DNA from: an uncultured Helicobacter sp. | GTDB lineage: Bacteria > Campylobacterota > Campylobacteria > Campylobacterales > Helicobacteraceae | Direction of reading: 5' to 3' | Assembly (NCBI GenBank): GCA_947177485.1 | Contig: CAMWUR010000001.1 | Span: 1 to 64,000, forward strand | DNA: 64,000 bases | Part shown: in pieces, positions 15,616 to 29,441 of the stretch | How positions within the stretch are numbered: position 1 is the first letter of the stretch | Layout of the letters: each line of letters opens with the position of its first letter | Program-made: the position numbers and the translations under genes | The notes under the pieces: model-generated | Told to the model about the DNA's origin: nothing | Database searches by the model: none | Seen by the model: the letters and a program-made list of their open reading frames with translations, nothing else

Positions 15616-16773
15616 ATGCAGGATTTTGTGCTCGATTCGATTCGACCCGTTTGGGCGACAATCCATATCCCCAATTTTATCCACAATCTCGCCCTGCTCC
15701 GCACATTTGCCCCCAACTCCGCTTTGCTTGTCGTACTTAAAGCAAATGCTTATGGACATGGTGCAAATGCACTCGCGTCCGTTGCCCTGCAAGCAGGCGC
15801 AAAGATGTTGGGCGTTGCGACACTACAAGAAGCACTTGAAATCCGTTCACTCTTTGCAAACGCGCCGATTCTGATTCTCGGCTACACCCAGCCTGCCCTG
15901 CTCTCACTCGCTGCCGACAACGATATTCGCGTCTGTGTCGCCACACATGAAGTCGCACAGGCGCTGCTGCAATCGCCACAGACTGCCCCAAAAGTGCATA
16001 TCAAAATCGATACAGGCATGCACCGAATCGGCTTTGAATGCAACGAAGAAAGCCTCGATGTCATCACAGAAATGGCGCGCAAAAAAATCCATATCGAGGG
16101 CATTTTCACGCATTTTGCACGTGCTGATGAACAGAATCTCGCGCCCACAGACAAACAGCATGCGCTGTTTGTGTCGTTTCTTGATACGCTCAAAGCGCGT
16201 GGAATCGCGCCACGTTTTGTCCATTGCGCTAACAGCGCGGCAATTTTTGCTCAACGTTATGCACACACAATGGTACGCGCAGGAATCGCAGCGTATGGAA
16301 TCGCACCATGCGCAAGCGCGCATGGTCTCTTGCCCGTCATGAACTTGAATGCACGAATCGTACGCATTCATCATGTCCCAAAGGGCGAGGGTGTGAGCTA
16401 TGGCGCAAAATTTATCGCACAAGACAACCATTGTCGCATTGCGACATTGCCGTTTGGCTATGCCGATGGCTATATGCGGCTTTTGTCGAATCGCGCAAGT
16501 ATGCTTGTTGGCAATGAGCGCGCGCCTGTGGTTGGCAATATCTGCATGGACCAATGCATGATTGATGTGAGCAACATCGCAAGCGCACATGTAGGACAAG
16601 ATGTGCTTGTTTTTGGGCAAAACAATATGGGTGTGCTGCCTGTTAGCGAGCTTAGTGAGCTCATCGGCACAATTCCTTATGAGATTGTTTGCGCGATTTC
16701 GACACGTGTCCCACGAATCTATGCCGATAACAATCGATTCTATACCGAAGAGCAGCTATGCAAACAATTCTAG
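15616..16773 (+). CDS. alr: Alanine racemase
   Basis: A 385-aa fold-type III PLP racemase supplying D-alanine for peptidoglycan. PLP lysine K42 lies in VVLKANAYGHG, the second catalytic Tyr in GVSYGAKF, and the substrate/PLP contacts in GMHRIGF, HCANSAA and GNICMDQCMIDV. Start ATG 15616 with AAGG upstream. The same frame stays open far upstream (to 14803), but that stretch is antisense to the hydrolase and acidic-protein genes and has no ribosome site. It begins a plus-strand run that continues into the glycan genes. Confidence 0.93.
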   Translation: MQDFVLDSIRPVWATIHIPNFIHNLALLRTFAPNSALLVVLKANAYGHGANALASVALQAGAKMLGVATLQEALEIRSLFANAPILILGYTQPALLSLAADNDIRVCVATHEVAQALLQSPQTAPKVHIKIDTGMHRIGFECNEESLDVITEMARKKIHIEGIFTHFARADEQNLAPTDKQHALFVSFLDTLKARGIAPRFVHCANSAAIFAQRYAHTMVRAGIAAYGIAPCASAHGLLPVMNLNARIVRIHHVPKGEGVSYGAKFIAQDNHCRIATLPFGYADGYMRLLSNRASMLVGNERAPVVGNICMDQCMIDVSNIASAHVGQDVLVFGQNNMGVLPVSELSELIGTIPYEIVCAISTRVPRIYADNNRFYTEEQLCKQF

Positions 16774-16810
16774 CCTGGAAATATCAAAAAGAATAAATTC
16801 AAGGTAAATC

Positions 16811-20952
<4,142 letters not shown>

Positions 20953-20972
<20 letters not shown>

Positions 20973-21615
20973 CATCATTGTCGAGCTCCTGCACCACACC
21001 CCCATTGCTGTTTGTTCGCATGCGATTCGCACATGTTGGCAGAGCTTTGCCAAAGGCGATAATGGAGGCGAGATTGATTGCAACCTCATCGAACGCGTAG
21101 GTAATGAATATCGCCATTCGAGCACACTCGAACATCTCGTCTATCATTTTTATATTCGTGGCATCAGCCGCGCCTGCCTTCAAGAGCTCGCTCGACACAG
21201 AATCGCGTCATTGAGCGTCAAATCCACGCGCTATACACTCAAAGAATTGCGCAAGGAGCTGTCCTTTTTGCCCATAGAAGACGACAATATCAAACGTGCT
21301 GAACGTTTCATTGTTTTGACGGGCGATTCGCAAGTCGATTGTGCCTCGATTGCAGCGCTTGAGAATCTACGCCTTTTGCTTTGCAATGACGTGAGCAACG
21401 ACCTCGCAAAATTCGCCATGCCCGAGTGCTATCGCACCGAACTCACATGGACAATCAACGCGCGAAGCCTGCAAAATTTCTTGCAGCTTCGCAGTCATAA
21501 ACGCGCGTTGTGGGAGATTTGCAATCTTGCGCATACAATCTTTAAGGCAATTCCAAAGGAACATCAATTCATCTTTGCACATCATCTTGATTTAAACAAC
21601 GACATGGAACAATGA
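20953..21615 (+). CDS. thyX: Flavin-dependent thymidylate synthase ThyX
   Basis: A 220-aa ThyX that makes dTMP from dUMP using FAD and methylene-tetrahydrofolate. The signature RHRIASLSVKSTRY (81-94) fits RHRxxS...S.RY. The region ..STLEHLVYHFYIRGISRACLQELARHR is typical. The start is probably TTG 20953, inside the end of pglF; no ATG gives a full-length N-terminus. Coupled by ATGA overlap to the next gene. The insert IEDDNIKRAERFIVLTGDSQVDC.. is normal for the Campylobacterota form. Confidence 0.92.
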
Positions 21616-22730
21616 AGCAACAAATTGTTTCTTATTTTAAAACACTTTTTATGTTTCACCCAACAGATAGGGTATGGCAAATGCCCTTTTTTGCAGCGGC
21701 TGGAGTTGGGATTGTCTTGTTTGTTGGGCATTTTTTTGGCAGGCTCGACTTAGGGCTGATTGCTGTTTTTGGTGTGAATGCTTTTTTGTATGTCCCCAAC
21801 ACGCCTATTTATCATCGCATGGCTGTTACGATGTGTTGTTCATTTGGAATCATCGTTTCTTTTGCACTTGGGCTTTGCACACATCTTGCACCTTTTAGCG
21901 TTCTTTTTGTCGTCTTTCTTGTCGCAACACTTGCAGGAATCTTGGTACGTTATTATGGGCTTGGACCACCGGGATATTTTTTCTTTGTGATGTCATGCAT
22001 TCTAGGAAGTTTTTTACCCTTTAATGTCGAAGATATCGTTATGCTTGTGGGGTTAATCACACTTGGAACGATTGTTGCAAACGCAATGGCGTTTTTATAT
22101 TCCTTAAGCGTTGTCTATTTTTTTAAAAACAAGCAACCTGAACCGATTCCTGTTCATGGCGAATTAGGTTTTGATGCGATTATTGTCGAATCTGTGATTA
22201 TGGGATTTTTTGTTGGTATTTCTGTTTTAGTCGGGCAATTGCTTGATTTAGAAAGAAGCTATTGGGTTGCTGTGAGTTGTGCCGCGATTATGCAAGGCAT
22301 TTCTCTCAATGCGATTTGGATTAAACAAAGCCAAAGAATCATTGGCACATTTCTAGGAATGCTGTTTGGAACTTGGATTTTTCAGTTCCATTTTCCTCCA
22401 CTTGGATTTATCGCGCTCTTAATGTTTCTCATGTTTATGGGAGAATTGACCGTTGTGCGCAATTATCTTCTTGCCATGTTTTTTCTCACTCCCTACATCA
22501 CTTATCTTGCCGAAATTGGGACTCTCAACCAAATAAGCGCCGACTTTCTTGTTGAGATTCGTATGATTGATGTGATTGTTGGGAGCATTTTGGGACTCTT
22601 GGGAGGGTTTAGTATGTATCACCCAACATTGCGCACCTATTTCACGCAAATATCGGGCAATATTTTTGAACGTCTACGCGACAAAATGGCACGAAAAACG
22701 CAAGAAAATGACGATAAGCCAACAATATAG
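21612..22730 (+). CDS. FUSC-family inner-membrane protein
   Basis: A 372-aa integral membrane protein with two blocks of about five hydrophobic helices (roughly 25-175 and 195-340) linked by a short polar loop. This is the arrangement of fusaric-acid-resistance/YccS-type (FUSC) exporters. The second block contains ERSYWVAVSCAAIMQG and R(I)IGTFLGMLFGT, the usual conserved FUSC motif. No periplasmic adaptor gene is adjacent. The substrate is unknown, perhaps aromatic acids. The start overlaps thyX by 4 bases. Confidence 0.75.
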   Translation: MKQQIVSYFKTLFMFHPTDRVWQMPFFAAAGVGIVLFVGHFFGRLDLGLIAVFGVNAFLYVPNTPIYHRMAVTMCCSFGIIVSFALGLCTHLAPFSVLFVVFLVATLAGILVRYYGLGPPGYFFFVMSCILGSFLPFNVEDIVMLVGLITLGTIVANAMAFLYSLSVVYFFKNKQPEPIPVHGELGFDAIIVESVIMGFFVGISVLVGQLLDLERSYWVAVSCAAIMQGISLNAIWIKQSQRIIGTFLGMLFGTWIFQFHFPPLGFIALLMFLMFMGELTVVRNYLLAMFFLTPYITYLAEIGTLNQISADFLVEIRMIDVIVGSILGLLGGFSMYHPTLRTYFTQISGNIFERLRDKMARKTQENDDKPTI

Positions 22731-22756
22731 GGCGTTAGAAGCGCCCAATCCACAAA

Positions 22757-23299
22757 CTAGACACTCACAAACACAGCAAGACTACAACACACAAAACCAG
22801 CAGCACAAACGATGAGCGCTGTGCTGCGGTTTTTCTTGCAAAATGATGTAAAGATTAAGCCTGAAAGATAAAAGAGCATCAGCGAGATTCCAAAACCAAC
22901 AGCAATAATATCAAAATAAAATGCGCCTTTGGCTTTGTGCATTAGAACGAGGATTCCATATAGACTTCTATCCATTATTGTCAGTTGACTTATTGCACCC
23001 TCTTTTTGAAGCGAAACAGAATAATTGAGTGAGCCCATTTGCATACCTCTACGCGTATTTCGTAATGTTGTATTTGACGGAATCTCGAGCCCATTATCGC
23101 GCAAAAATTGGAGAATCGCCTCTTGTTCCTTGCCCGATTCGGGCGTGGGGATTGTAAATTTCTGTACCGTTGCGCCCGCATCCTCTTTAAAACCAAAAAT
23201 ATAACCAATGCCCGTAATGGCATAGATGAGCATAGCTGGCAAAAAGAATAGGCTTAGATAAGTATGAATCTGCATCCAATGTTTCTTAGCGATGAGCAT
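22757..23299 (-). CDS. PepSY-associated membrane protein
   Basis: A 180-aa protein starting at ATG 23299 after AAGGAG. There is an N-terminal membrane helix (..HTYLSLFFLPAMLIYAITG), a periplasmic PepSY-like domain (about 40-120) and two C-terminal helices. Such proteins often sit with iron/haem uptake genes and may be ferric-siderophore reductases. The frame is open upstream through an 11-G tract to an ATG at 23377 (adds 26 residues). A Fur-box-like sequence lies at 23424-23439. Both suggest regulated, possibly phase-variable, iron-linked expression. Confidence 0.65.
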   Translation of the reverse strand: MLIAKKHWMQIHTYLSLFFLPAMLIYAITGIGYIFGFKEDAGATVQKFTIPTPESGKEQEAILQFLRDNGLEIPSNTTLRNTRRGMQMGSLNYSVSLQKEGAISQLTIMDRSLYGILVLMHKAKGAFYFDIIAVGFGISLMLFYLSGLIFTSFCKKNRSTALIVCAAGFVCCSLAVFVSV

Positions 23300-23361
23300 T
23301 TTTAACTCCTTGAAATAAAAAATGACAGCGACAAAAGGGAATAGCAAGGAAGCATCAAGAG

Positions 23362-23372
23362 CCCCCCCCCCC
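23362..23372. repeat. Poly-C/G tract (11) upstream of the PepSY gene
   Basis: Eleven C on the plus strand (G on the gene strand), 63 bases before the PepSY start. It lies inside an in-frame upstream extension beginning ATGTTGGGG at 23377. Slippage would change whether that upstream start is in frame, or promoter geometry. Confidence 0.85.
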
Positions 23373-23423
23373 AACATCTTTACTGCTTGAAGAAAGCATA
23401 CAACATAAGAGTTAATCGATGGT

Positions 23424-23439
23424 AAATGATAATAAGCAT
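23424..23439. promoter_or_regulatory. Fur-box-like site
   Basis: AAATGATAATAAGCAT resembles the core of the classical Fur consensus (ATGATAAT.A.CAT). It lies about 50 bases upstream of the poly-G tract and in front of the PepSY gene on the minus strand. This is a motif match only. Confidence 0.4.
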
Positions 23440-23459
23440 AGATTTTATTATTGTTTTTA

Positions 23460-26078
23460 CTATCGTGCTAATGCCTCTAATGCGATTTCTTTTGCCCGCG
23501 TAAGCGCCTGTGCTATCTTGCTTGCGTCTTTACCACCTGCGGTGGCGAAATCATCGCGTCCGCCGCCTCCACCGCCAAGAATTGTCGCGATTTCCTTCAC
23601 CCACGTCCCCGCCTTTATCGGCGCATTTTTTACCCCAGCAGCAAGCGCGATTTTTCCATTCGTCTCGCTGACAAGCAGAATCGCAACGCTTGGATTCTCG
23701 TTTTTTGCCCTATCAATCAAATCCTTAATCTCGCCCTGAACCTGTGCGACAATCAGTTTTGTTGCGCCAATTTGCTCGCTTTGTAAGGCATTTGTACTTT
23801 GTGCGGACACATTTGATTGTGATTTTAGCTCTTTAATTTGCGCACGTAATTTTTCGATTCCAACTTGCACATTTTGTACCTTAAGAATCTCTTTTGTAGC
23901 CGCAATTTCGTTGAGCGCATTTCTACCATAGCGATAGGCAGCGAGCCCACAAACCGCCTCGATTCGGCGCACTCCACTGCTCACACCACTTTCTTTTGTA
24001 ATATAAAAACTTCCAATTTGTGCTGAATTTTGCACATGGATTCCACCACACAGCTCAACCGAATCACCAAAACTGATGACACGTACAACATCGCCATATT
24101 TTTCACCAAAAAGCGCCATCGCGCCTTTGGCTTTTGCCTGTTCAATCGGCAAACTTTCACAAATTTGTTGATGAGCAGCGCAAATGTGTTGGTTGACACA
24201 TTCTTCGATTTGTTCTAACTCTTGAACACTCAATGCTTTTGGGTGCGAAAAATCAAAACGTAAACGATTTGCCTCAACCAAACTTCCTGCTTGGGCGATA
24301 TGTGTTCCTAGAATCTTGCGCAATGCAAAGTGCAAAAGATGTGTTGCGCTATGATGTTTTGCAATCTCGGCGCGACTATCATCGACTTGTGTCAAAATTA
24401 TATCGCCCGCATGCAGAGTTTGCATGGTTTCAACTTGTGAAATATTAAGCCCAAAGTATTTTTTTGTATCGGTAACTTTTGCAAGAATATCATCATGTGT
24501 TTTGAGCAAAAGTCCTTTGTCGCCAACAGGTCCTCCACTTTCGGGATAAAATGGCGAAGATTCTAAAAAGACATAGCCTTGAGTGCCACTATCAAGTCGC
24601 ATGACGCGCTTAAATTGTGAATCGAGCAATGCTAAAATACGTGTCTGATTCTGTGTTTGGTCATAGCCCACAAATGGATTCAATCCAAATTCACTTAAAA
24701 GACTATTAAAATCACCTTCTTTAAGAACATCTCCGCTACCTTTCCAGCTTGCCTTAGAACGTGATTTTTGTTCGTCCATACATCGATGAAATGCCTGCAT
24801 ATCAACAGCAATATTTTTATCGCGCAACATGTCTTGCGTCAAGTCAAGAGGAAAACCATACGTATCATAGAGTTTAAAGGCAATATTACCATCAAAAAGA
24901 TGTGTTGTACGTGCCAATTCGGCGTTAAAAAGTTCCATTCCCGATTCGATTGTTTCAAAGAATCGCTCCTCTTCATTTTTGCATTGTTCGACTATCGCCT
25001 CTTTGCGTTCGCGCAAAAGATTATAATGGCTGCTCATCGAATCGCACACGGCGGCAATCACTTCAAATAAAAAGGCTTGTTTGAGTCCCAACAAATAACC
25101 ATGCCGCACAGCACGACGTAAGATTCTGCGCAAAACATAGCCACGTCCTTCTTTGTCAAAATGCACACCCTGTGCAAGCAAAAAGGCAACACTTCTAGCA
25201 TGATCGGCAATCACACGAAAACTCGCAATTGTTTTATGGATTGCAACAATTTTCTCTTGAGAAAATCCATGAATATTATCAAACAATTCATCATCATGAT
25301 AATATTTTTCTCCCGTGAGCTTTTCGATACATTGCATTAAGGGTGCAAAAAGTGATGTATCAAAATTATTAATCTTTTTTTCGAGCAATGCGATGACACG
25401 TTCTAGCCCCATTCCTGTATCAATGCTTGGCTTTGGCAACGGTGTTTTGTTGCCATTCTTTTGCTCATATTGCATAAAAACGAGATTCCAAATCTCTAGG
25501 AATCTATCGCCTTCTCCGCCAAAATAATCTTCGTCTGTATGGAAATATTTTGCACCTTGGTCGACATAAATTTCACTACAAGGTCCACAAGGTCCCGTGT
25601 CTCCCATTTGCCAAAAATTATCCTTATCTCCCATTCTTTGAATGCGGCTTTTATCGATATGCTCGCACCAAATCTCATAAGCTTCATCATCGCTTTCGTG
25701 GATTGTTACATATAAGACACTTTTATCAAAACCCAAAACCTGTGTTACAAATTCCCACGCATAGGCAATGGCTTCTTTTTTAAAATAATCACCAAAACTA
25801 AAATTGCCAAGCATTTCAAAAAGCGTATGATGGCGAGCAGTATATCCGACATTTTCTAAGTCATTATGCTTGCCTCCTGCGCGGATACAGAGTTGTGAAC
25901 TTGTCGCTCTTGGCGGCGTGGGGATTGGAATCTTGCCTGTAAAAATATCCTTGAACTGCACCATGCCTGCATTTGTAAAAAGTAAGCTTGCATCATCAGG
26001 AACAAGCGGCATAGATTCATAAATTTTATGTCCTTTTTGTTGAAAAAAATCCAAATAGGCTTGGCGTACATCTAACAT
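23460..26078 (-). CDS. alaS: Alanine-tRNA ligase
   Basis: An 872-aa AlaS charging tRNA-Ala. The class II core is at the N-terminus (..GMVQFKDIFTG.., ..GPCSEIYVDQG, ..LEIWNLVFMQYEQ). The editing domain carries the zinc motifs HHSATHLLH and CGGIHV. The C-terminal domain has the glycine-rich ..TILGGGGGGRDDFATAGGK... The preferred start is the second ATG (26078), five bases after AAGGAG; the first ATG (26081) is very close to it. It lies 10 bases after the ABC-F gene and is probably co-transcribed with it and dus. Confidence 0.95.
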   Translation of the reverse strand: MLDVRQAYLDFFQQKGHKIYESMPLVPDDASLLFTNAGMVQFKDIFTGKIPIPTPPRATSSQLCIRAGGKHNDLENVGYTARHHTLFEMLGNFSFGDYFKKEAIAYAWEFVTQVLGFDKSVLYVTIHESDDEAYEIWCEHIDKSRIQRMGDKDNFWQMGDTGPCGPCSEIYVDQGAKYFHTDEDYFGGEGDRFLEIWNLVFMQYEQKNGNKTPLPKPSIDTGMGLERVIALLEKKINNFDTSLFAPLMQCIEKLTGEKYYHDDELFDNIHGFSQEKIVAIHKTIASFRVIADHARSVAFLLAQGVHFDKEGRGYVLRRILRRAVRHGYLLGLKQAFLFEVIAAVCDSMSSHYNLLRERKEAIVEQCKNEEERFFETIESGMELFNAELARTTHLFDGNIAFKLYDTYGFPLDLTQDMLRDKNIAVDMQAFHRCMDEQKSRSKASWKGSGDVLKEGDFNSLLSEFGLNPFVGYDQTQNQTRILALLDSQFKRVMRLDSGTQGYVFLESSPFYPESGGPVGDKGLLLKTHDDILAKVTDTKKYFGLNISQVETMQTLHAGDIILTQVDDSRAEIAKHHSATHLLHFALRKILGTHIAQAGSLVEANRLRFDFSHPKALSVQELEQIEECVNQHICAAHQQICESLPIEQAKAKGAMALFGEKYGDVVRVISFGDSVELCGGIHVQNSAQIGSFYITKESGVSSGVRRIEAVCGLAAYRYGRNALNEIAATKEILKVQNVQVGIEKLRAQIKELKSQSNVSAQSTNALQSEQIGATKLIVAQVQGEIKDLIDRAKNENPSVAILLVSETNGKIALAAGVKNAPIKAGTWVKEIATILGGGGGGRDDFATAGGKDASKIAQALTRAKEIALEALAR

Positions 26079-26087
26079 CATTGCTCC

Positions 26088-27683
26088 TTATGCTTTTTGA
26101 GATTCCAAATATTCTTCATAGCTTCCTCGAAAATCAATCACTTCATTATTCTCTTTCATCTCAATAATACGATTTGCAAACGCGTCAATCAACTCTCTAT
26201 CATGGCTCACACAAATCACATTACCCTGAAAACGATAAAGAGCCTCACCAAGCGCAATAATTGCCTCGAGGTCAAGATGATTGGTGGGTTCATCGAGGAC
26301 AAGAAAATTACCACCTTCAAGCATGATTTTACTTAGAAGCATACGATGCTTTTCGCCACCACTCAAAGATTCTACGCTTTTTTCTTGCTCTTCACCGCTA
26401 AAAAGCATGCGCCCAAGCGCATTGCGAATCTCGCCACTTTCTTTTTTCTTGTCAAATCCACGTAACCATTCATAGAGACTTTCTTTGCCATGTACAATCT
26501 CGGTTGCATTCTGTGGAAAATAGCTACGTTCAATCGTTGCTCCCCATTGAATATTGCCATTTTGGGGCGGCATTTCTTCACAAATCAATTTACAAAACGT
26601 ACTTTTACCAATTCCATTGCGTCCAATCAAAGCAATTTTATCTCCGGGCAAGATTGTGAGATTGAGTTTTTTTAGAATCGATACATCACCATAGGCAAAA
26701 TTCAAATCCTCTACCTTCAGCGCTTCATTACCAATGGAACGATTGGGTTTAAAAACAATACTCGGGTCTCGGCGACTTGAAACCTCGAGCGCTTGAATGT
26801 CGAGTTTGTCAAGTTGTTTTTGTCGGCTTGTTGCCTGACGCGCCTTTGATGCATTTGCTGAAAAACGCGCGATAAAATTTTCAAGCTCTTCTTTTTCTTT
26901 TAGCTTTTTGTTACGTTCCATTTCACGTTGTTTAGCAATCAAAGTTGAAGCGATATACCAATCATCATAATTGCCACTAAACTCGCGCACTTGTCGAAAG
27001 TCCAAATCAAGAATGTGTGTGCAGACGCTATTTAAAAAATGTCTATCATGGCTAATCACAACCATTGTTCCTTCATGGGCAATCAATCGGTCCTCGAGAT
27101 AGCTAATCGTTTTCAAGTCGAGATTGTTCGTTGGTTCGTCTAAAAAAAGAATATCAGGGTTTGGAAACAACACTTGGGCAAGCAAAATCTTAAATTTATC
27201 GCCGCCTGTGAGTGTGCGCATTTTTTCATCATGGAGCGTTGAATCAAAGCCTAAATCTTCGAGCAGCTTTTCAATGATGACATCATATTCATACGTTGGG
27301 TCTTCTTCGGCACAAACAATCTCAAGCTCGCCCAAACGTTCATTAACTTTTTCATCATTTAAATCAGCAGTTTCATAAAGATGTTCTTTTTCTTTCAGTG
27401 CATCATAAAGCCGCTTGTTGCCATAAAGCACGGCGTCTTTGAGGCTAAAATCTTCAAATGCAAATTGGTCTTGCCCCAAAACGCCAAGACGCGAACCGGG
27501 CTGAAACACAATCTCGCCGCTAGTCGCTTCGATTTCGCCACTTAGAATCTTCAAAAACGTACTCTTTCCTGCGCCATTTGCACCAATCAATCCATAGCGC
27601 TTATGCGCATCTAATTTGAGATTCACATTCTCAAAGAGTTTTTTTGTACTATAATGCATGTTTAAATTGATGACTTGAACCAT
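26088..27683 (-). CDS. ABC-F family ribosome-associated ATPase
   Basis: A 531-aa soluble protein with two ABC ATPase domains and no membrane segments. Walker A GANGAGKST (35-43) and GRNGIGKST; Walker B LFLDEPTNNLD and LVLDEPTNHLD. The signature is LTGGDK in the first domain (not LSGGQ) and LSGGEK in the second. A charged linker (..KLKEKEELENFIARFSANASKARQATSRQ) is typical of YbiT/EttA-like ABC-F factors that act on ribosomes at the E-site. Twenty-two bases overlap the dus gene upstream. Confidence 0.88.
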   Translation of the reverse strand: MVQVINLNMHYSTKKLFENVNLKLDAHKRYGLIGANGAGKSTFLKILSGEIEATSGEIVFQPGSRLGVLGQDQFAFEDFSLKDAVLYGNKRLYDALKEKEHLYETADLNDEKVNERLGELEIVCAEEDPTYEYDVIIEKLLEDLGFDSTLHDEKMRTLTGGDKFKILLAQVLFPNPDILFLDEPTNNLDLKTISYLEDRLIAHEGTMVVISHDRHFLNSVCTHILDLDFRQVREFSGNYDDWYIASTLIAKQREMERNKKLKEKEELENFIARFSANASKARQATSRQKQLDKLDIQALEVSSRRDPSIVFKPNRSIGNEALKVEDLNFAYGDVSILKKLNLTILPGDKIALIGRNGIGKSTFCKLICEEMPPQNGNIQWGATIERSYFPQNATEIVHGKESLYEWLRGFDKKKESGEIRNALGRMLFSGEEQEKSVESLSGGEKHRMLLSKIMLEGGNFLVLDEPTNHLDLEAIIALGEALYRFQGNVICVSHDRELIDAFANRIIEMKENNEVIDFRGSYEEYLESQKA

Positions 27684-28645
27684 TGCATTTCCTTAATGTT
27701 TTGTAAAAGCGGAGCAAAAAACTCCTCAATCGCTGCTCGCATTTCGTTAAAATCCTCGATACGATTCACCTTGCAACGAAATTCGCTAGCACCCTGCAAG
27801 CCTTTAGCATAATTATGCAAATTTTTACGATAGATAATCACGCCTCGTTGTCCATAGAAATCCACCATCTTTTCGAGATGTTTGTGCGCAATCTGATAGC
27901 GCAAGGCAACTTCTTGCTCACCGCTAATCTCTACGTCATTTTTAATCATCGTAAAAATCCACGGCGCTTGTAGCGCTGCTCGCCCAATCATCAGCCCATC
28001 AGCACCTGTTTGCTCGCGCACCTCATTTGCCTTTTTCGGGCAATCAATCTCACCATTGGCAATAATCGGCTTTTTCAGGATTTTTTTCATGCGGGCAATC
28101 GAATCGTAATCGATTTTGTCTTTTTTATATCCATCGGCACGTGTGCGCCCATGCACAACCACAAAATCAACATCGGTATCATTCAGGGCATGAGCAATTT
28201 CTTCGGGAATCTTGCGGTCAAATCCAATCCGCACCTTAACGCTCGTATGGGGCGCGTTGCTATGTTCCTTAATCAAGCGCAACATCGCAACAAGTAGATT
28301 TAAATCTTTCAAAAGCGCACTGCCATTGCCATGATTAGCAACCTTTGGGGCAGGACAACCACAATTGAAATCCACAATGTCGATTCCCTTCTCGAGATTG
28401 AGCCGCTCGATAGCGCGCACCATAATCTGCGGTGTGCTGCCACTCACCTGCACGCTGTATGGCGTTTCGTTTGGGGCTTTTTCGAGCATTTTTTGCGTGC
28501 GTACGTTCTTGAACGCGAGCGCATGCGAGCTAATCATCTCGCTCACGGTCAAATCTGCGCCAAAGTCTTTGACAACACTGCGAAAAGGCACATCTGTATA
28601 GCCAGCAAGTGGCGCTAAAATCAAGATATTTTGGAGATTCAGCAT
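27662..28645 (-). CDS. dus: tRNA-dihydrouridine synthase (DusB-like)
   Basis: A 327-aa FMN enzyme reducing uridines in tRNA. N-terminal LAPLAGYTDVPFR, catalytic C97 in NCGCPAPKV, SVKVRIG, VVHGRTR, ANGEID, GADGLMIGRAA are all Dus landmarks. The TIM barrel (1-240) is followed by a helical tRNA-binding C-terminus. It is the first gene of dus - ABC-F - alaS; a minus-strand -10 (TATAAT) lies at 28711-28716. Confidence 0.92.
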   Translation of the reverse strand: MLNLQNILILAPLAGYTDVPFRSVVKDFGADLTVSEMISSHALAFKNVRTQKMLEKAPNETPYSVQVSGSTPQIMVRAIERLNLEKGIDIVDFNCGCPAPKVANHGNGSALLKDLNLLVAMLRLIKEHSNAPHTSVKVRIGFDRKIPEEIAHALNDTDVDFVVVHGRTRADGYKKDKIDYDSIARMKKILKKPIIANGEIDCPKKANEVREQTGADGLMIGRAALQAPWIFTMIKNDVEISGEQEVALRYQIAHKHLEKMVDFYGQRGVIIYRKNLHNYAKGLQGASEFRCKVNRIEDFNEMRAAIEEFFAPLLQNIKEMQWFKSSI

Positions 28646-28710
28646 GCAATCAAAGTCCCAAACTCCAATAACTCGACAAACACATGCTGCAATTCCTCCT
28701 CTTTTGGGAT

Positions 28711-28716
28711 ATTATA
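28711..28716 (-). promoter_or_regulatory. -10 element of the dus-ABC-F-alaS operon
   Basis: ATTATA on the plus strand reads TATAAT on the minus strand (context GCTATAATATCC), about 66 bases upstream of the dus start codon. Confidence 0.5.
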
Positions 28717-28802
28717 GCATAACTTTGAGTGGGGCTGGCACGGAAACAAGCAATCGCCATTGTTTTGCACCGACAAATCGCGATTCGAAAACTTTTTCGC
28801 GC

Positions 28803-28808
28803 TATAAT
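28803..28808 (+). promoter_or_regulatory. -10 element of the outer-membrane protein gene
   Basis: TATAAT (context GCGCTATAATCAGC), 32 bases upstream of the start codon at 28841. It is divergent from the dus promoter. Confidence 0.55.
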
Positions 28809-28840
28809 CAGCAAAAACCAAAAGGATAAAAATCAATACA

Positions 28841-29380
28841 ATGGCACGCACATTTCTCATTCTTTTTCTCGTCAACCTAACAAACTCTGCCCTAGCCGAA
28901 ACAACGCAATTTGGTGCTTTTAATATCGGTGCGACTCGACAGATTCTTCACCACAAAGGCGACAGAAACTATTCTACAAACCACGATGGACTGTATTTTG
29001 GAATCAAACGTGGCGTCAAGTTTTCTGCCCCATTCACCCTCTATGGCGTGCTCGATGGCGCTGCGGGCGAGAACTACAAAAACGGGCTATACAGCGCCTC
29101 GCTCCAAGTCGGAAGCGGCTTTGTAACGCGCTTTGTCGTGCCCTTTGTGCAGGCGGGTTATGAGCTTGGCAACCTACCGCTTGACATGAAATCCGAACGG
29201 CAATACCGCCTGCATGGCGCAACAATCGAAATAGGCGCGTTTGTGCCGCTCATCGACAAATTTGGCATTGAAACCTCTTATCGCTATGCACACCCTCGCT
29301 CGAATATCCCTCTGTCGCTCACGACACAAAACCATCGCTTTATGTTGAGTGTCGGATATTATGACTTTGCACTCTATTAG
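28841..29380 (+). CDS. Small outer-membrane beta-barrel protein
   Basis: A 179-aa protein with a signal peptide (about 1-19, ALA/E) and eight or so amphipathic strands. Aromatic-rich ends and a last strand ending ..GYYDFALY fit an OmpA/OmpW-size 8-strand barrel typical of Helicobacter small OMPs. The ribosome site AAAAGGA is rather far (about 12 bases) from the ATG. It is a single gene between dus and gap. The function cannot be told from sequence; structural or adhesin-like roles are possible. Confidence 0.6.
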   Translation: MARTFLILFLVNLTNSALAETTQFGAFNIGATRQILHHKGDRNYSTNHDGLYFGIKRGVKFSAPFTLYGVLDGAAGENYKNGLYSASLQVGSGFVTRFVVPFVQAGYELGNLPLDMKSERQYRLHGATIEIGAFVPLIDKFGIETSYRYAHPRSNIPLSLTTQNHRFMLSVGYYDFALY

Positions 29381-29413
29381 GTAACAACGTGAAAGTTTTT
29401 AACCGCTTTTTGT

Positions 29414-29419
29414 TATAAT
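29414..29419 (+). promoter_or_regulatory. -10 element and strong ribosome site of gap
   Basis: TATAAT at 29414-29419 followed by AGGAGGT (about 29430-29436), a near-perfect Shine-Dalgarno sequence, directly before the gap ATG at 29442. This predicts high expression. Confidence 0.6.
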
Positions 29420-29441
29420 GAAAATGATTAGGAGGTAGGTT

